Shown here in pieces: positions 1 to 9,639 of a DNA stretch of 64,000 bases. The position numbers and the translations under genes are program-made. The stretch lies in NCBI GenBank assembly GCA_017942165.1, contig JAGKSB010000010.1, forward strand, positions 61,694 through 125,693. Reading direction: 5' to 3'. Within the stretch, counting starts at the first letter, position 1. Each line of letters starts with the position of its first letter. The DNA comes from Rhinopithecimicrobium faecis (GTDB lineage Bacteria > Bacteroidota > Bacteroidia > Sphingobacteriales > Sphingobacteriaceae). The notes under the pieces are model-generated. The model ran no database searches, had not been told where the DNA came from, and saw only the letters and a program-made list of their open reading frames with translations.

Positions 1-532
1 CGCTGTACCCAATTCAGGTACCGTAGGATCCGACCTTGCTGTAACAGATATGCTTGCCGCGAACCGCCGACTTCAGACACGCTACCGCGTTTATACCAAT
101 GCCCAGAATAATTATACGAATTATGGCTCCTCTTTAGGAGTTACATACAATATTTATAAAAGGTACACCGTTAATACGAATATAAACTATGCTGCAATCA
201 CTAAGAATAAAGAAGCTGACATCTTTGTGACGGGCTTTAACACCCCAAGATGGTCCTCAAATTTATCCATAGGAAATCCCGAAATATTGCCGCGAATAGG
301 ATTTAATGTCGTTTGGAAATGGCAAGAATCCTTTAACTGGGAATCCCCGCTAGTAAACGCGAAAGTGCCAGCTTTCCATAATTTCGATGCACAGGTAAAC
401 TATAAATTGGCGAAAGCTACGATTAAATTGGGGGCAAGCAATATCTTCAATAAACACTATATACAGTATGCAGGTGGTCCAACGCTTGGAGCCCTTTACT
501 ATACATCCATTCTATTTGATAATATCTTATAG
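1..532 (+). CDS. TonB-dependent receptor, C-terminal part (5' truncated)
   Basis: The reading frame is open from the window edge (frame of base 2) to the stop at 530-532, so the Met codon at 50 is internal. About 176 residues are visible. They show alternating polar/aromatic beta-strands (for example FNVVWKWQESFNW and ATIKLGASNIFNKHYIQYAG) typical of the last strands of a TonB-dependent receptor barrel. The segment GASNIFNKHY matches the penultimate-strand consensus of this family. The protein ends SILFDNIL rather than with the usual terminal Phe. The substrate cannot be inferred because plug and signal peptide lie outside the window. A strong terminator follows. Confidence 0.8.
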   Translation, partial: AVPNSGTVGSDLAVTDMLAANRRLQTRYRVYTNAQNNYTNYGSSLGVTYNIYKRYTVNTNINYAAITKNKEADIFVTGFNTPRWSSNLSIGNPEILPRIGFNVVWKWQESFNWESPLVNAKVPAFHNFDAQVNYKLAKATIKLGASNIFNKHYIQYAGGPTLGALYYTSILFDNIL

Positions 533-542
533 GTTTTCTAGA

Positions 543-574
543 AGGAGCGCTTGGAGGAGCGCTCCTTTGTTTTT
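543..574 (+). terminator. Rho-independent terminator of the TonB receptor gene
   Basis: An 8-bp GC-rich stem (aggagcgc / gcgctcct) with an 8-nt loop is followed by TTGTTTTT, 11 bases after the stop codon. Confidence 0.85.
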
Positions 575-607
575 ATCGTTATTGCTTTCTGCTTTGAAAA
601 GTAACAC

Positions 608-664
608 CATTATTGACGTATTATCATTATTGACGTAATACCATTATTGACGTATTATCATTAG
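608..664. repeat. Three tandem 17-bp units containing CATTATTGACGTA
   Basis: The 13-mer CATTATTGACGTA occurs at 608-620, 625-637 and 642-654, with an exact 17-bp period; a degenerate fourth unit (TCATTAG...) follows. It lies between two convergent genes, downstream of the receptor terminator and of holA. No function can be assigned. Confidence 0.9.
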
Positions 665-710
665 TAAATTAACGCCAATAATAACCGTAACGATCATTCA
701 TTAACAACCA

Positions 711-1721
711 CTAATTCATTATCTTAAACATCAGCTCACGCAGTAAATCTACAGGCTCAGCGGAGTAGCCAATATTCATCCCCTTGGATTGTAAATCCGT
801 TTCCTTTAGAAAATGTATAATGTCAAAAGTCTTACGTCTATTGTAATTTCTTGCTGCAAGCTCGTACTCTTTTGTGAAGAATGGATGCACGCCAAGCTCT
901 TTCGCTACAGCAGCCGAAGATTTATCCGCCAGGTAGTGGTATTTTAGAACTTTTATAAAATAGGCTGACAACCCGCCGATAACGACCACTAAAGGATGTG
1001 CTTTGGGATTCGCCGCAAAGTAGTCTACGATTTGGTATACCTTGGCCGACTGACGCTTGGCCAGCGCAGCATTGAGTTCAAAAATCGTGTAATCCTTAGA
1101 AATTCCTATATTCTGCTCTATGTCTGCTACAGCAATCTCCCGCGTAGCAGGAATATTGAGCATCAGCTTATCCAGCTCATTGGCTACTTTGGAAAGGTCT
1201 GTTCCTAAATATTCTCCCATCAAGGCTGCAGCCTGCGGATGTATACTATGCTTGGCGTCCTTAATATAGCCTATAATCCAGGCAGCCACCTTATCATCGT
1301 ATAACTTTGGCGATTCCAGCACCAGGCCATTTTTCTCAAAAGATTTAAATATTTTCTTACGCTTATCAAACTTAGCATATTTATATGCGAACACAAGAAT
1401 TGTTGTAGGTGTAGGATTATCCACATATTTCTGAAGAAGGCTATCGTCGGATTTCCACTTTAGATGCTGTGCCTCCTTCACAATGATCACCTGATATTCC
1501 GCCATCATGGGATAGCGCTTGGCAGCAGAAATAAGCTGCGAAAATTCGGTTTCCTTACCGTAAAGTACCGTGAGATTAAATCCCTTTTCAGCTTCAGAAA
1601 GCACATGATCCTCCAGCGCTTTACTTATTAAGTCTATAAAATAGGATTCCTCGCCATGTAATAAATACAAGGGCTTCAATTTCCTATTTTTGATATCTGC
1701 TACTATGGGACTGCTATTCAT
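711..1721 (-). CDS. holA: DNA polymerase III subunit delta
   Basis: HolA is the clamp-loader delta subunit that opens the beta sliding clamp. The protein has the family start PIVADIKNRKLKPLYLLHGE (IKxxKxxPxYxLxGEE), followed by FIDLI, and the C-terminal collar-type helices with KELGVHPFF and MNIGYSAEPVDLLRELMFKI. Length is 336 residues from the chosen start, normal for the family. An ATG nine bases upstream (1730) is also in frame; the start at 1721 gives the family-like N-terminus MNSSPIV. The 5' end abuts the divergent gene at 1770, so the two share about 50 bp of promoter region. Assignment is by conserved motifs and length. Confidence 0.9.
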   Translation of the reverse strand: MNSSPIVADIKNRKLKPLYLLHGEESYFIDLISKALEDHVLSEAEKGFNLTVLYGKETEFSQLISAAKRYPMMAEYQVIIVKEAQHLKWKSDDSLLQKYVDNPTPTTILVFAYKYAKFDKRKKIFKSFEKNGLVLESPKLYDDKVAAWIIGYIKDAKHSIHPQAAALMGEYLGTDLSKVANELDKLMLNIPATREIAVADIEQNIGISKDYTIFELNAALAKRQSAKVYQIVDYFAANPKAHPLVVVIGGLSAYFIKVLKYHYLADKSSAAVAKELGVHPFFTKEYELAARNYNRRKTFDIIHFLKETDLQSKGMNIGYSAEPVDLLRELMFKIMN

Positions 1722-1769
1722 ATGTACCAAAAATACAAGTTATATTATTATTTTTTCGTATTTTTGAAT

Positions 1770-2237
1770 ATGTTTAAGCCCATTCCATTAAACTTACCTC
1801 CCTTTCCTGCAAAATTATCTCAGGCGCAAGATCAGGTATTTATTTTTGATCCTTTGCGAAAAAAAAACTTGGTATTAACTCCCGAAGAATGGGTGCGTCA
1901 ACATTGGATACATCATCTGATGACCGCGAAAAACTACCCGTTAGCTTTAATGCAAACTGAAGGGGGACTCAAGCTTAATACGTTACAAAAACGCAGCGAC
2001 CTACTTATTTTCAACAACTTAGGTGAAAAGATTCTCCTCGCTGAATTTAAGGCGCCGCATGTAAAGATTACGCAGGCAGCCTTTGATCAAATAGCACGGT
2101 ACAATACGATTCATAAAATCCCGTTACTCTTAGTGAGTAATGGCTTACAACATTACTATTGTACTGTAAACTTTGAAAGCAATGCGTATAAATTTCTAGA
2201 AGAATTGCCTTCATACGGCGATTTAATCAGAAAATAA
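1770..2237 (+). CDS. Type I restriction R-subunit N-terminal-domain-like (PD-(D/E)XK) small protein
   Basis: This 155-residue protein looks like the stand-alone HSDR_N-type nuclease fold common in Bacteroidota. It has E64 in MQTEGG, D77 in KRSDLLIF, then E92-x-K94 in LLAEFKAP and Q107 in AAFDQIARY, which together form a complete PD-(D/E)XK signature with the motif-QxxxY tail. No helicase or methylase gene is adjacent, so it is not part of a visible restriction system. The start is set at MFKPIPLNLPPF; an upstream in-frame ATG at 1722 would add a Tyr/Phe-rich 16-residue extension overlapping the holA promoter region. Its cellular role is unknown; nuclease activity is inferred only from the motif. 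Confidence 0.75.
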   Translation: MFKPIPLNLPPFPAKLSQAQDQVFIFDPLRKKNLVLTPEEWVRQHWIHHLMTAKNYPLALMQTEGGLKLNTLQKRSDLLIFNNLGEKILLAEFKAPHVKITQAAFDQIARYNTIHKIPLLLVSNGLQHYYCTVNFESNAYKFLEELPSYGDLIRK

Positions 2238-2274
2238 CATTTTTGTGTCAGTCTTTTAAAAACTTAACCCTTAT

Positions 2275-2304
2275 ATTTAAATTTTATGAAAATAAAATTT
2301 AAAT
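2275..2304. promoter_or_regulatory. Perfect 13-bp inverted repeat in the clpPX leader
   Basis: ATTTAAATTTTAT at 2275-2287 and its exact reverse complement at 2292-2304 are separated by GAAA. The repeat ends 23 bp before the clpP start. It could be an operator or an AU-rich mRNA hairpin with a GNRA-type loop. It has no T-run suited to termination. Confidence 0.55.
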
Positions 2305-2327
2305 TAGTCCTATAAATTCAAGACCAT

Positions 2328-3029
2328 ATGAATATAGATAAAAACGAATTCAGAAAATACGCCATCAAGCATCACCGTATCGGATCACAGCATGTCGATA
2401 GTTTTATCGCGCGCGCTCAAGTCAATACACCGACGAATTTAACACCTTATATTGTTGAAGAAAGACAATTAAATGTGGCGCAAATGGATGTATTTTCGCG
2501 ATTAATGATGGATCGTATTATCTTTTTAGGAGATGGTATTAACGATCAAGTCGCTAATATTATCCAAGCACAGTTATTATTTTTACAATCTACAGATGCA
2601 CAGCGTGATATTCAAATTTATATCAACTCCCCAGGAGGCTCTGTATATGCAGGATTAGGGATATACGATACTATGCAGTATATTACGCCCGATGTAGCGA
2701 CGATTTGTACAGGTATTGCCGCTTCAATGGGTGCCGTATTATTAGTTGCCGGCGCAAAGGGTAAGCGTGCTGCATTAAGACACTCACGTGTTATGATTCA
2801 CCAACCTTCAGGAGGTGCACAAGGAGTAGCTTCAGATATGGAGATCAACTTACGTGAGATGATGAAATTAAAAGAAGAATTATACACGATTATTTCAGAC
2901 CATTCTGGTCAATCTTATGAGTGGGTAGAGAAATCTTCCGACCGTGATTACTGGATGCGCTCTTCGGAAGCTAAGGAGTTTGGAATGATTGATGAAATTT
3001 TATCTCCAAAAAAAGAGATTATTAAATAA
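2328..3029 (+). CDS. clpP: ATP-dependent Clp protease proteolytic subunit ClpP
   Basis: ClpP is the serine peptidase chamber of the ClpXP cytosolic protease. Ser133 lies in GIAASMGAVLL and His158 in MIHQPSGG; the third triad residue is expected in the DRDYWM segment. The oxyanion-loop motif SPGGSV is at 101-106. At 233 residues it carries the slightly longer N-terminus typical of Bacteroidota ClpP. The stop codon directly abuts the clpX start with no intervening base, so the two are one transcriptional unit. A perfect inverted repeat lies upstream. Identification rests on the full set of active-site motifs and the clpX linkage. Confidence 0.97.
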   Translation: MNIDKNEFRKYAIKHHRIGSQHVDSFIARAQVNTPTNLTPYIVEERQLNVAQMDVFSRLMMDRIIFLGDGINDQVANIIQAQLLFLQSTDAQRDIQIYINSPGGSVYAGLGIYDTMQYITPDVATICTGIAASMGAVLLVAGAKGKRAALRHSRVMIHQPSGGAQGVASDMEINLREMMKLKEELYTIISDHSGQSYEWVEKSSDRDYWMRSSEAKEFGMIDEILSPKKEIIK

Positions 3030-4280
3030 ATGGCTAAAAACAATAAATCAGACATTTTCTGTTCATTCTGTGGTACCAACAAGAGTGATGCTCAAATGCT
3101 AATTGCAGGTGATGGCGCACATATTTGTGACCGTTGTATCAACCAAGCTGGAGAAATCCTTGCGGAAGAGCTAAAGCAACGTAAGAGCAAATCCCTACAA
3201 ACGGCATTAAAGCTTATTCGTCCATTAGAAATTAAAGAACATTTAGACCAGTATGTTATTGGTCAAGATGATGCCAAGAAAGTCATCGCTGTAGCGGTAT
3301 ATAACCACTACAAGCGCTTGAATCAAAAAGTTGAGAAAGACGATGTGGAGATTGAGAAATCAAATCTTATCGTTGTAGGTGAAACGGGAACGGGAAAAAC
3401 TTTATTGGCTAAGACGGTAGCTAAAATCCTAAATGTACCTTTTAGCATTGTTGATGCTACGGTACTAACGGAGGCAGGATACGTCGGAGAAGATGTAGAG
3501 AGTATTCTTACCCGCTTACTTCAAGCAGCAGACTATGACGTTGCTGCTGCGGAACGTGGTATTATCTATATAGATGAGATTGATAAGGTAGCGCGTAAGT
3601 CTGATAACCCATCCATCACCAGAGATGTTTCTGGTGAAGGTGTGCAGCAGGCATTATTAAAAATCTTAGAAGGTACAGTGGTAAATGTTCCGCCGCAAGG
3701 GGGAAGAAAACATCCAGACCAAAAGATGATCGCTGTAAACACCAGCAATATCTTATTTATCTGTGGTGGCGCATTTGACGGTATCCAAAAGAAAATCGCT
3801 AACCGCCTACGTACACAAACTGTAGGATTTAAAATGTTAGATGAGGAAGCGGACATTGACATAGCGAACTTATATAAATATATTACGCCTCAGGATCTTA
3901 AGAATTTTGGTTTAATTCCAGAATTAATAGGCCGTCTTCCGGTATTAACTTACTTAAATCCCTTGGATAAAGCTACGCTTTTAAGTATTTTGACAAAACC
4001 TAAAAATGCCTTAATCAAACAATATGAAAAGTTATTTGATTATGAAGGTATTAAGCTGCAGTTTGATGAGGACGTTTATCAATTTATCGTTGATAAAGCG
4101 GACGAGTTTAAACTTGGAGCCCGTGGGTTACGTTCCATCTGCGAAGCAATTATGCTGGACGCTATGTTCGAAACTCCTTCAGCCAAGGATGACACTGAAG
4201 ATAAGACGCTACATATCACGCTGGAATACGCGAAGAAGAAATTTGAAAAGTCAGATATTAAGAAATTACATGTCGCTTAA
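3030..4280 (+). CDS. clpX: ATP-dependent Clp protease ATP-binding subunit ClpX
   Basis: ClpX is the AAA+ unfoldase that feeds substrates into ClpP. The N-terminal zinc-binding domain has C11-x2-C14 and C33-x2-C36. The Walker A motif GETGTGKT is at 117-124 and Walker B IIYIDEID at 178-185. The pore loop contains GYVG (about 150-153), and the sensor-2 box is GARGLR near the C-terminus. The length of 416 residues is normal. The gene starts immediately after the clpP stop and ends in a strong UUCG-loop terminator, so clpPX appears to be a two-gene operon. Confidence 0.98.
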   Translation: MAKNNKSDIFCSFCGTNKSDAQMLIAGDGAHICDRCINQAGEILAEELKQRKSKSLQTALKLIRPLEIKEHLDQYVIGQDDAKKVIAVAVYNHYKRLNQKVEKDDVEIEKSNLIVVGETGTGKTLLAKTVAKILNVPFSIVDATVLTEAGYVGEDVESILTRLLQAADYDVAAAERGIIYIDEIDKVARKSDNPSITRDVSGEGVQQALLKILEGTVVNVPPQGGRKHPDQKMIAVNTSNILFICGGAFDGIQKKIANRLRTQTVGFKMLDEEADIDIANLYKYITPQDLKNFGLIPELIGRLPVLTYLNPLDKATLLSILTKPKNALIKQYEKLFDYEGIKLQFDEDVYQFIVDKADEFKLGARGLRSICEAIMLDAMFETPSAKDDTEDKTLHITLEYAKKKFEKSDIKKLHVA

Positions 4281-4283
4281 TTC

Positions 4284-4315
4284 AAATCCCTCACTTCGGT
4301 GAGGGATTTTTTTTT
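4284..4315 (+). terminator. clpPX terminator
   Basis: An 11-bp stem (aaatccctcac / gtgagggattt) closed by a TTCG tetraloop runs into a nine-T tract. Confidence 0.95.
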
Positions 4316-4351
4316 AAGCTTCTATTTTCCCATCAATAAATAGCATACATT

Positions 4352-5167
4352 ATGGCAAAGAAAAATTTAGAACTTAGCCCGATTATTCCAGGGTTAAAAA
4401 CAAAAGAAGATATTGTAACCAATTGGTTGCCCCGTTACACGGAACGCCCTTTAGAAGAGTTCGGTGAATATATTATCTTAACAAACTTCAGCAAGTATGT
4501 GCAGATGTTTTCTAAGATGCATGATGATGCCCCAATCTATGGTTTAGATAAACCAATGCAATCGGTTACTGCGGGAGGCATCACACTGATAAACTTCGGT
4601 ATGGGAAGCCCGATGGCAGCCACGATTATGGATCTTCTGACGGCGATAAAACCAAAAGCTGTCTTATTCTTAGGTAAAGCCGGAGGCCTGAAGAAGAAAA
4701 ATAAAATTGGTGACTTAGTGCTCCCTATTGCGGCAATCCGTGGGGAAGGTACCTCCAATGACTATTTTCCAGCTGAAGTACCTGCCCTGCCAGCCTTCGC
4801 TCTACAGAAAGCTATTTCTACAACCATTAGAGACCATTCCTTAGACTATTGGACAGGAACAGTATACACCACCAATAGACGTGTTTGGGAGCATGATAAA
4901 GACTTTAAGAAATACTTGAAAAATATCCGTGCGATGTGTGTGGATATGGAGACAGCAACGATCTTCTCGGTAGGATTTAAAAATAAAATCCCAACGGGAG
5001 CTCTGTTATTAGTGTCGGATCAGCCGATGATTCCTGAGGGCGTGAAAACGGCAAAATCCGATGTTTCTGTAACTGCAAACTTCGTGGAGCAGCACTTAAC
5101 AGTAGGAATTGATGCCCTGAAGCAGCTTATCAATAACGGAGAAACGGTAAAGCACTTGAAATTCTAA
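4352..5167 (+). CDS. amn: AMP nucleosidase
   Basis: This is a nucleoside-phosphorylase-superfamily protein of 271 residues, the short form of AMP nucleosidase found in Bacteroidota; it would cleave AMP to adenine and ribose 5-phosphate. Visible features are NFGMGSPMAA (phosphate/ribose binding, about 81-90), FLGKAGGL (106-113), GEGTSNDYFP, and the base/ribose-binding segment VDMETATIF (about 197-205). The long N-terminal regulatory domain of the enterobacterial enzyme is absent. The gene is 13 bp upstream of the cystathionine beta-synthase gene and probably co-transcribed with it. A related purine or 5'-methylthioadenosine nucleosidase remains possible, but the sequence pattern fits the AMP enzyme best. 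Confidence 0.82.
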   Translation: MAKKNLELSPIIPGLKTKEDIVTNWLPRYTERPLEEFGEYIILTNFSKYVQMFSKMHDDAPIYGLDKPMQSVTAGGITLINFGMGSPMAATIMDLLTAIKPKAVLFLGKAGGLKKKNKIGDLVLPIAAIRGEGTSNDYFPAEVPALPAFALQKAISTTIRDHSLDYWTGTVYTTNRRVWEHDKDFKKYLKNIRAMCVDMETATIFSVGFKNKIPTGALLLVSDQPMIPEGVKTAKSDVSVTANFVEQHLTVGIDALKQLINNGETVKHLKF

Positions 5168-5180
5168 ACTTATAAAACGC

Positions 5181-6545
5181 ATGTGGTACGCTAATATTTT
5201 AGAAACTATCGGGAACACACCTTTAGTAAAGCTCAATTCCATCACCAAGCAGGTGAAGGGCACCATCCTAGCAAAAATTGAGACCTCCAACCCCGGAAAC
5301 TCCATTAAAGACCGGATGGCTGTCAAGATGATAACGGATGCTGAAGATGCAGGCTTATTGCTTCCCGGTGGAACTATTATTGAAGGTACCTCAGGAAATA
5401 CAGGAATGGGCTTAGCGATAGCCGCCGTAATTAAAGGCTATAAGTGCATATTCACCACTACGGACAAGCAGTCCAAGGAGAAAATAGATGCCCTGCGCGC
5501 CTTTGGGGCCGAGGTGATTGTATGTCCAACAAATGTGGACCCTACAGACCCTCGCTCCTACTATTCCGTATCCTCACGCCTGCAGCGCGAGATCCCCAAT
5601 GCCTGGAAAGCCAACCAGTATGACAACCCTTCGAATGCCTTAGCGCATTACGAGCAAACAGGCCCCGAAATATGGGCGCAAACGGAAGGGAAGATCACCC
5701 ATTTAGTTGTTGGCGTCGGCACTGGAGGAACCATCTCGGGCACCGCACGCTACCTACGTGAGCAGAATCCTGCTATTAAAGTATGGGGCATAGACACCTA
5801 TGGCTCCGTTTTTAAGAAATATAAGGAAACGGGTGAATTCGATAAAAACGAGATTTACCCCTATATCACAGAAGGCATAGGTGAGGATTTCCTACCCCAA
5901 AATGTAGATTTTAGTCTAATCGACCTTTTTGAGAAGGTCAGTGATAAGGATGCGGCATTGATGACGCGTGAGATTGCCCGTAAGGAAGGTATCTTTGCTG
6001 GAAACTCCGCAGGCGCAGCCCTTGCGGGACTGATGCAGCTCAAAGACTCCCTAACTGCGGATGATGTCGTAGTCGTTATCTTTCACGATCACGGCTCTCG
6101 CTATATGGGGAAAATGTATAATGAAGACTGGCTACGTGAACGTGGATTTCTTGCTGATGAAAAATTAACCGCGGCCTCCATCTTAAAGAAGCGTGGCGAT
6201 CAAGCGATTGTAATGGCAGATGTTGAACAGTCCGTATTGGAAACGTTTAATACCATGAAAAGCTTGAATATCTCGCAGATACCGGTGACACAACAAGGGA
6301 TGGTTATTGGAAAGGTGACGGAGTCGGATATTCTCCATGCACTACTGGAAAACCCTACAGTTAAATCCGCAGCGGTACAGACGATAATTTCTAGCCCCTT
6401 TCCTTTTGTAGATCTTAATACTTCAATCGATAAAATTTCAAGCTTAATAAATAAGGATACGCAGGCTGTGCTCGTAGAGGATAGCTATGGAAAGATTAAT
6501 ATCATTACGCAGTATGATATTATAAATGCTATTTCAGAGTCTTAG
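5181..6545 (+). CDS. Cystathionine beta-synthase (PLP domain plus two CBS domains)
   Basis: A fold-type II PLP enzyme that would condense serine with homocysteine to cystathionine (transsulfuration). The PLP lysine is K43 in NPGNSIKDR, the substrate loop is EGTSGNTGMG (68-77), and the glycine-rich phosphate loop is GVGTGGTISG. The catalytic domain ends near residue 330 and is followed by a tandem CBS (Bateman) module in the last 120 residues (SLNISQIPV and ITQYDIINAI), as in the animal-type enzyme. Length is 454 residues. A cysteine synthase is less likely because of the C-terminal Bateman module. The stop codon is the first copy of a short tandem repeat that continues into the convergent divIC gene. 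Confidence 0.85.
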   Translation: MWYANILETIGNTPLVKLNSITKQVKGTILAKIETSNPGNSIKDRMAVKMITDAEDAGLLLPGGTIIEGTSGNTGMGLAIAAVIKGYKCIFTTTDKQSKEKIDALRAFGAEVIVCPTNVDPTDPRSYYSVSSRLQREIPNAWKANQYDNPSNALAHYEQTGPEIWAQTEGKITHLVVGVGTGGTISGTARYLREQNPAIKVWGIDTYGSVFKKYKETGEFDKNEIYPYITEGIGEDFLPQNVDFSLIDLFEKVSDKDAALMTREIARKEGIFAGNSAGAALAGLMQLKDSLTADDVVVVIFHDHGSRYMGKMYNEDWLRERGFLADEKLTAASILKKRGDQAIVMADVEQSVLETFNTMKSLNISQIPVTQQGMVIGKVTESDILHALLENPTVKSAAVQTIISSPFPFVDLNTSIDKISSLINKDTQAVLVEDSYGKINIITQYDIINAISES

Positions 6546-6588
6546 TTTTCAGAGTCTTAATTTTCAGGTTTTAGTTTTCAGGTTTTAG
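6531..6588. repeat. Four-unit tandem repeat across the cbs and divIC 3' ends
   Basis: Units 6531-6545, 6546-6560 (15 bp, TTTCAGAGTCTTA core) and 6561-6574, 6575-6588 (14 bp, TTTTCAGGTTTTAG, identical). The first unit contains the cbs stop and the last the divIC stop. It appears to be a local slippage expansion of the cbs 3' end. Confidence 0.85.
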
Positions 6589-6893
6589 TTTTCCTCTTCG
6601 ACTTTTGGAGCTTCCACGACGATATATATATCTTCGTTGTCCTTTTTCATTTTATACTTCTCGCGCGCTATGCGTTGTACTTCTTCAGCGTTATAGCGGA
6701 TATTCTTGAGGGTAGCTTCTATTTTAGCGTTTTCTGAAACATAGAAATCCTTTTCTTCCTGAAGATTCGCTTTCTGCTTTTGGTAGGAATATTGCGTCGC
6801 AACATCATTGCGATCGAAAAATAGCATCCATACCACAAAGGATAAAAACGTAATAAGGTACTTATTCTTAATAAGATTTAACAGGCGTTCCAT
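6585..6893 (-). CDS. Septum formation initiator family protein (FtsB/DivIC-like)
   Basis: A 102-residue bitopic membrane protein: a short basic N-terminus, one transmembrane helix (about residues 13-26, LITFLSFVVWMLFF), then a coiled coil (QKQKANLQEEKDFYVSENAK) and the conserved tail VQRIAREKYKMKKDNEDIYI, which matches the IAREKYGMxxPGE region of DivIC/FtsB. It would link early and late divisome proteins at the septum. It lies 62 bp downstream of eno, a linkage widely conserved for this family, although a terminator hairpin separates the two. It converges on the cbs gene with no clear terminator between them. Confidence 0.88.
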   Translation of the reverse strand: MERLLNLIKNKYLITFLSFVVWMLFFDRNDVATQYSYQKQKANLQEEKDFYVSENAKIEATLKNIRYNAEEVQRIAREKYKMKKDNEDIYIVVEAPKVEEEN

Positions 6894-6909
6894 AACACAA
6901 AAATAACTA

Positions 6910-6937
6910 AAAAAAGGGAAGATATACTTCCCTTTTT
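6910..6937 (-). terminator. eno terminator (symmetric hairpin)
   Basis: aaaaagggaag / cttcccttttt, 11 bp with a 5-nt loop. It is flanked by A on the left, so it gives a U-tract on the minus strand. It lies between eno and divIC and could partially attenuate divIC. Confidence 0.75.
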
Positions 6938-6955
6938 AAATATCAATAGGCGAAA

Positions 6956-8308
<1,353 letters not shown>

Positions 8309-8336
8309 CTATTGGATTTGACTAAAATTTGACAAT

Positions 8337-8365
8337 CAAATATAATAAATTTTCCCTTAAAACAA
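8337..8365 (-). promoter_or_regulatory. Candidate eno promoter
   Basis: On the minus strand TATATTTG (8344-8337) matches the Bacteroidota -7 consensus TAnnTTTG, with TTG 18 bp upstream (8365-8363). The leader to the eno start would be about 80 nt. Confidence 0.55.
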
Positions 8366-8430
8366 TCATTTATTAATAATAATTAGGCGATTCTTAATAA
8401 ATAATTAACCTATGAAAATTTAAGGGACAA

Positions 8431-8463
8431 AAAAAAGAGTCAAGCATGAATGCTTGACTCTTT
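8431..8463 (-). terminator. carA terminator
   Basis: A 13-bp stem (aaagagtcaagca / tgcttgactcttt) with a TGAA loop lies 14 bp after the carA stop. The minus-strand product ends in a U-tract (8431-8436). Confidence 0.92.
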
Positions 8464-8476
8464 GTATTTTATAAAA

Positions 8477-9577
8477 CTATTTTTTCAAAATAGCGATGAA
8501 ATCATCGAATAAATAACGTGAATCATGTGGACCTGGAGAAGACTCTGGGTGGTACTGTACCGAGAATGCATCTTTACCAATCACACGGATACCTTCAATC
8601 GACTGATCATTCAAGTTGATATGGGTAACTTCCACCTTATCTGAAGCTTGGATATCTTCCGCTACAACACCAAAACCGTGGTTTTGAGACGTAATCTCAC
8701 AACGGTCAGCAATGATATTCTTTACAGGGTGGTTGATACCACGGTGTCCATTATGCATTTTTTGCGTACGGATATCATTCGCTAAAGCTAAGATTTGGTG
8801 CCCTAAGCAGATACCAAATAAAGGCTTGTCAGCAGCCAGAATTTCCTTTACTGTAGCAATAGCGTAGTCCATTGCCGAAGGATCACCAGGACCATTTGAG
8901 ATAAAATATCCTTGCGCACCCCAAGCTTCCATTTCAGAAAACGTAGTTCTTGCTGGAAATACTTTAGCATATACCTCACGCTCGTCGAAGTTACGTAAGA
9001 TGTTTTTCTTAATACCTAAGTCTAATACAGCAATACGCACTGAAGCGTCTTCATTTCCGTAGAAATAAGGTGCTGCTGTAGTCACTTTCGAAGATAACTC
9101 TAAACCAGCCATGGAAGGTACCGACGCTAAACGCGCTTTTAATTCCTCAGCATCTAATGTCTCCGAAGAAATAATAGCATTCATAGCACCTTTATCACGA
9201 ATGTGACGTACCAAAGAACGCGTATCAATATCCGAAATACCCACTAAATTCTCTTCCTCAAAATAATTTTGAATCGAAGTGTCCGCCATCTTTCGCGAGT
9301 AGTTGATATTGTAGTTCTTACAAACTAACCCTGCGATTTGTATCTTTTCAGATTCAGTATCATTTTGAGTCACTCCATAGTTACCAATATGGGCATTGGT
9401 AGTCACCATGATCTGTCCAAAATAAGAAGGGTCAGTAAAGATCTCTTGGTACCCTGTCGTACCTGTGTTAAAACAGATCTCTCCAGTGGTAGTTCCAATT
9501 TTACCTGCGGCTTTACCCTGGTAAACTGTACCGTCTTCTAAAACTAAAATTGCAGGCAATTTGCTGTAGTTGGTCAT
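8477..9577 (-). CDS. carA: Carbamoyl-phosphate synthase small (glutaminase) subunit
   Basis: CarA hydrolyses glutamine and passes ammonia to the large subunit for carbamoyl phosphate synthesis (arginine and pyrimidine pathways). The class I amidotransferase nucleophile is Cys257 in FGICLGHQ, preceded by ISNGPGDP, with the C-terminal His-Glu pair in VQYHPESSPGP. The N-terminal CPSase_sm domain has TGYQEIFTDPSY. Length is 366 residues. No carB gene is adjacent, so the large subunit must be elsewhere. The transcript appears to have a structured leader of about 170 nt with an intrinsic terminator (see the leader entry). Confidence 0.97.
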   Translation of the reverse strand: MTNYSKLPAILVLEDGTVYQGKAAGKIGTTTGEICFNTGTTGYQEIFTDPSYFGQIMVTTNAHIGNYGVTQNDTESEKIQIAGLVCKNYNINYSRKMADTSIQNYFEEENLVGISDIDTRSLVRHIRDKGAMNAIISSETLDAEELKARLASVPSMAGLELSSKVTTAAPYFYGNEDASVRIAVLDLGIKKNILRNFDEREVYAKVFPARTTFSEMEAWGAQGYFISNGPGDPSAMDYAIATVKEILAADKPLFGICLGHQILALANDIRTQKMHNGHRGINHPVKNIIADRCEITSQNHGFGVVAEDIQASDKVEVTHINLNDQSIEGIRVIGKDAFSVQYHPESSPGPHDSRYLFDDFIAILKK

Positions 9578-9639
9578 TATATAACTTGTTTTGAAATATT
9601 ATCTTTTTTATTGATTATTCTGATGAAAAAATCCGCATA

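Noticed and set aside
608..664. CRISPR array
   Set aside because: The 13-bp repeats have only 4-bp spacers; no cas genes are in the window. It is a minisatellite-like repeat.
1770..2237. Restriction-modification system
   Set aside because: Only a stand-alone nuclease-fold protein is present; no methylase, specificity or helicase gene is adjacent.
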